A DNA stretch of 5,488 nt from an uncultured bacterium (GTDB lineage: Bacteria > Patescibacteriota > Minisyncoccia > Phycocordibacterales > PALSA-1337). Every line of letters starts with the position of its first letter. Within the stretch, counting starts at the first letter, position 1. The translations under genes were made by a program, and so were the position numbers. The stretch is from NCBI GenBank assembly GCA_903868845.1, contig CAIPWS010000142.1, positions 1 through 5,488 on the forward strand, in the 5' to 3' direction. Positions 4,531 to 5,488 of this stretch are shown piece after piece. The notes under the pieces are model-generated. The model ran no database searches. It was given only the letters and a program-made list of their open reading frames with translations, and was not told where the DNA came from.

Positions 4531-5488
4531 TTACACTGAAAAATTCTTCAACGAATACAGATCCTCATTTTCTTGATCAGCCTTAGCATCTTCTGGTGCA
4601 CGATCGTCAACTGGTGCTGCCGTAGCTGTGTTCACTACATTCGTTGCGGTTGCCTGTGTACCATTCATCCTCTCGAGTAGAGCTCTCAAATCATCTGGAC
4701 TGAAAAAATCAATAGTGACTTTGCCACCATCTTTACTCTTCTCTATGCGAACACGAGTACCCAAAGACTCTGTAAAATTGCGTTCCATTTCCATGATCTG
4801 AGGATCCAAATATTTTTCTTTGTTGCGAATACGTTCTGTGGCCACACGACGAGACATAGACTCAGCCTCACGCACAGTCAGTTTCTTCGTCATGATTTCT
4901 TTGAACAAAACTAGCTGTTCTTCAGGTCTATCGACGAGCATGAGAAGCGGACGAGTGTGACCTTCTGAAATTTTTCCATCTTGCAAAGCGGTGATCATAT
5001 CGTCAGGCAATGACAATATACGCATCGAGTTTGAAACATATTCACGACTCTTTCCGACTTTGTCTGCGATCTGGGATTGTTTGAGTCCAAACTCTTTGGC
5101 AAGTCGTTCAAATGAACGCGCGCGGTCTACAGCGTTCAGGTCTTCTCGCTGAAGATTTTCAATGATGGCCATCTCGAGTTTGAGTTGTGGATCTTCTTCT
5201 CCGCTGCGAATAAGAACAGGAACCTGTGCAAGACCAGCAAGTTTCGAGGCGCGCAAACGACGCTCACCAGAAATGAGCTCATACTCAACCGACATACCTC
5301 CATGTTCATGATAAACCTCCTTACGAGTCACTACGAGTGGCTGCAAGATGCCATACATGCGTATAGACTCTGAAAGATCCTTGAGTTTAACCTGGTCGAA
5401 TTCACGACGTGGCTGATATGGGTTTGGGTTGACCTTTTCTATCTCGACCCAAAAAATTGCATCGTTTACATATGCGGTAGGCATGGGG
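4531..5488 (-). CDS. parB: Chromosome-partitioning protein ParB (Spo0J family), probably 5'-truncated by window edge
   Basis: DNA-binding CTPase clamp that loads at parS sites and works with ParA and SMC in chromosome segregation. Counting from the ATG at 5484 there are 317 residues. NPNPYQPRREF (19-29) and GILQPLVV (45-52) open the ParB N-terminal domain. GERRLRA (73-79) and ENLQREDLN (109-117) are the nucleotide-binding motifs, and the helix-turn-helix is at about 134-157 (LKQSQIADKVGKSREYVSNS). A short C-terminal dimerisation region, with TIDFFSPDDLRALLERM, is followed by a roughly 40-residue Ala/Thr/Asp/Glu-rich tail that looks disordered. The ATG is preceded in frame by CCC and the window then ends. 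Most ParBs have a short GLGRGL-type segment before the NPxQPR region, missing here, so the true start is probably outside. The residue after ENLQREDLN is Ala118, where Pro is usual. parA would be expected upstream but is not visible. Confidence 0.96.
   Translation of the reverse strand, partial: PMPTAYVNDAIFWVEIEKVNPNPYQPRREFDQVKLKDLSESIRMYGILQPLVVTRKEVYHEHGGMSVEYELISGERRLRASKLAGLAQVPVLIRSGEEDPQLKLEMAIIENLQREDLNAVDRARSFERLAKEFGLKQSQIADKVGKSREYVSNSMRILSLPDDMITALQDGKISEGHTRPLLMLVDRPEEQLVLFKEIMTKKLTVREAESMSRRVATERIRNKEKYLDPQIMEMERNFTESLGTRVRIEKSKDGGKVTIDFFSPDDLRALLERMNGTQATATNVVNTATAAPVDDRAPEDAKADQENEDLYSLKNFSV

Noticed and set aside
5028..5042. parS-like site near the TTTGAAACATA stretch inside parB
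   Set aside because: It does not match the palindromic TGTTTCACGTGAAACA pattern; only a few bases resemble one arm.

Overview
The window looks like a chromosomal segment of a Candidate Phyla Radiation (Patescibacteria) bacterium, most likely Parcubacteria-like. This is an inference from protein style: a TopA with one zinc ribbon followed by two GRFGPYV-type C-terminal repeats, a short RNase R, and a ParB with CPR-like wording. Base composition is moderate (about 42% G+C in an rnr line I counted). All five visible stop codons are TAA or TAG, and no in-frame TGA occurs, so there is no sign of a recoded genetic code.

Layout. On the + strand, positions 2-1294 are the 3' part of topA (its start lies outside the window). 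It is followed after 30 nt by a complete rnr (1325-3415), probably in one transcription unit. On the - strand, parB (4531 to at least 5484, probably running off the window edge) is followed downstream by a small membrane protein with a lycopene-cyclase-type domain (4093-4494). The two blocks converge.

Between the converging 3' ends sits a self-contained + strand unit (about 3448-4069) that does not resemble its neighbours. It has a perfect-consensus sigma70 promoter with an extended -10, a leader of about 135 nt that can be folded by hand into a closed multi-hairpin structure, a strong Shine-Dalgarno, a 130-residue secreted protein of unknown function at roughly 57-62% G+C, and a strong, bidirectional-looking intrinsic terminator. 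It is the best candidate for something undescribed here: a probably acquired gene cassette whose leader offers a switch between a closing stem and sequestration of the ribosome binding site.

The remaining genes are housekeeping: DNA supercoiling (TopA), RNA decay (RNase R) and chromosome segregation (ParB). The lycopene-cyclase-domain gene is the metabolic oddity. It has no ATG or GTG start, its family-like N-terminus extends above the first usable TTG, and it lies in the same frame as parB, separated from it by a single stop codon. No tRNA, rRNA, CRISPR array, transposase or canonical parS site was found. No gene-free stretch exceeds about 205 bases.
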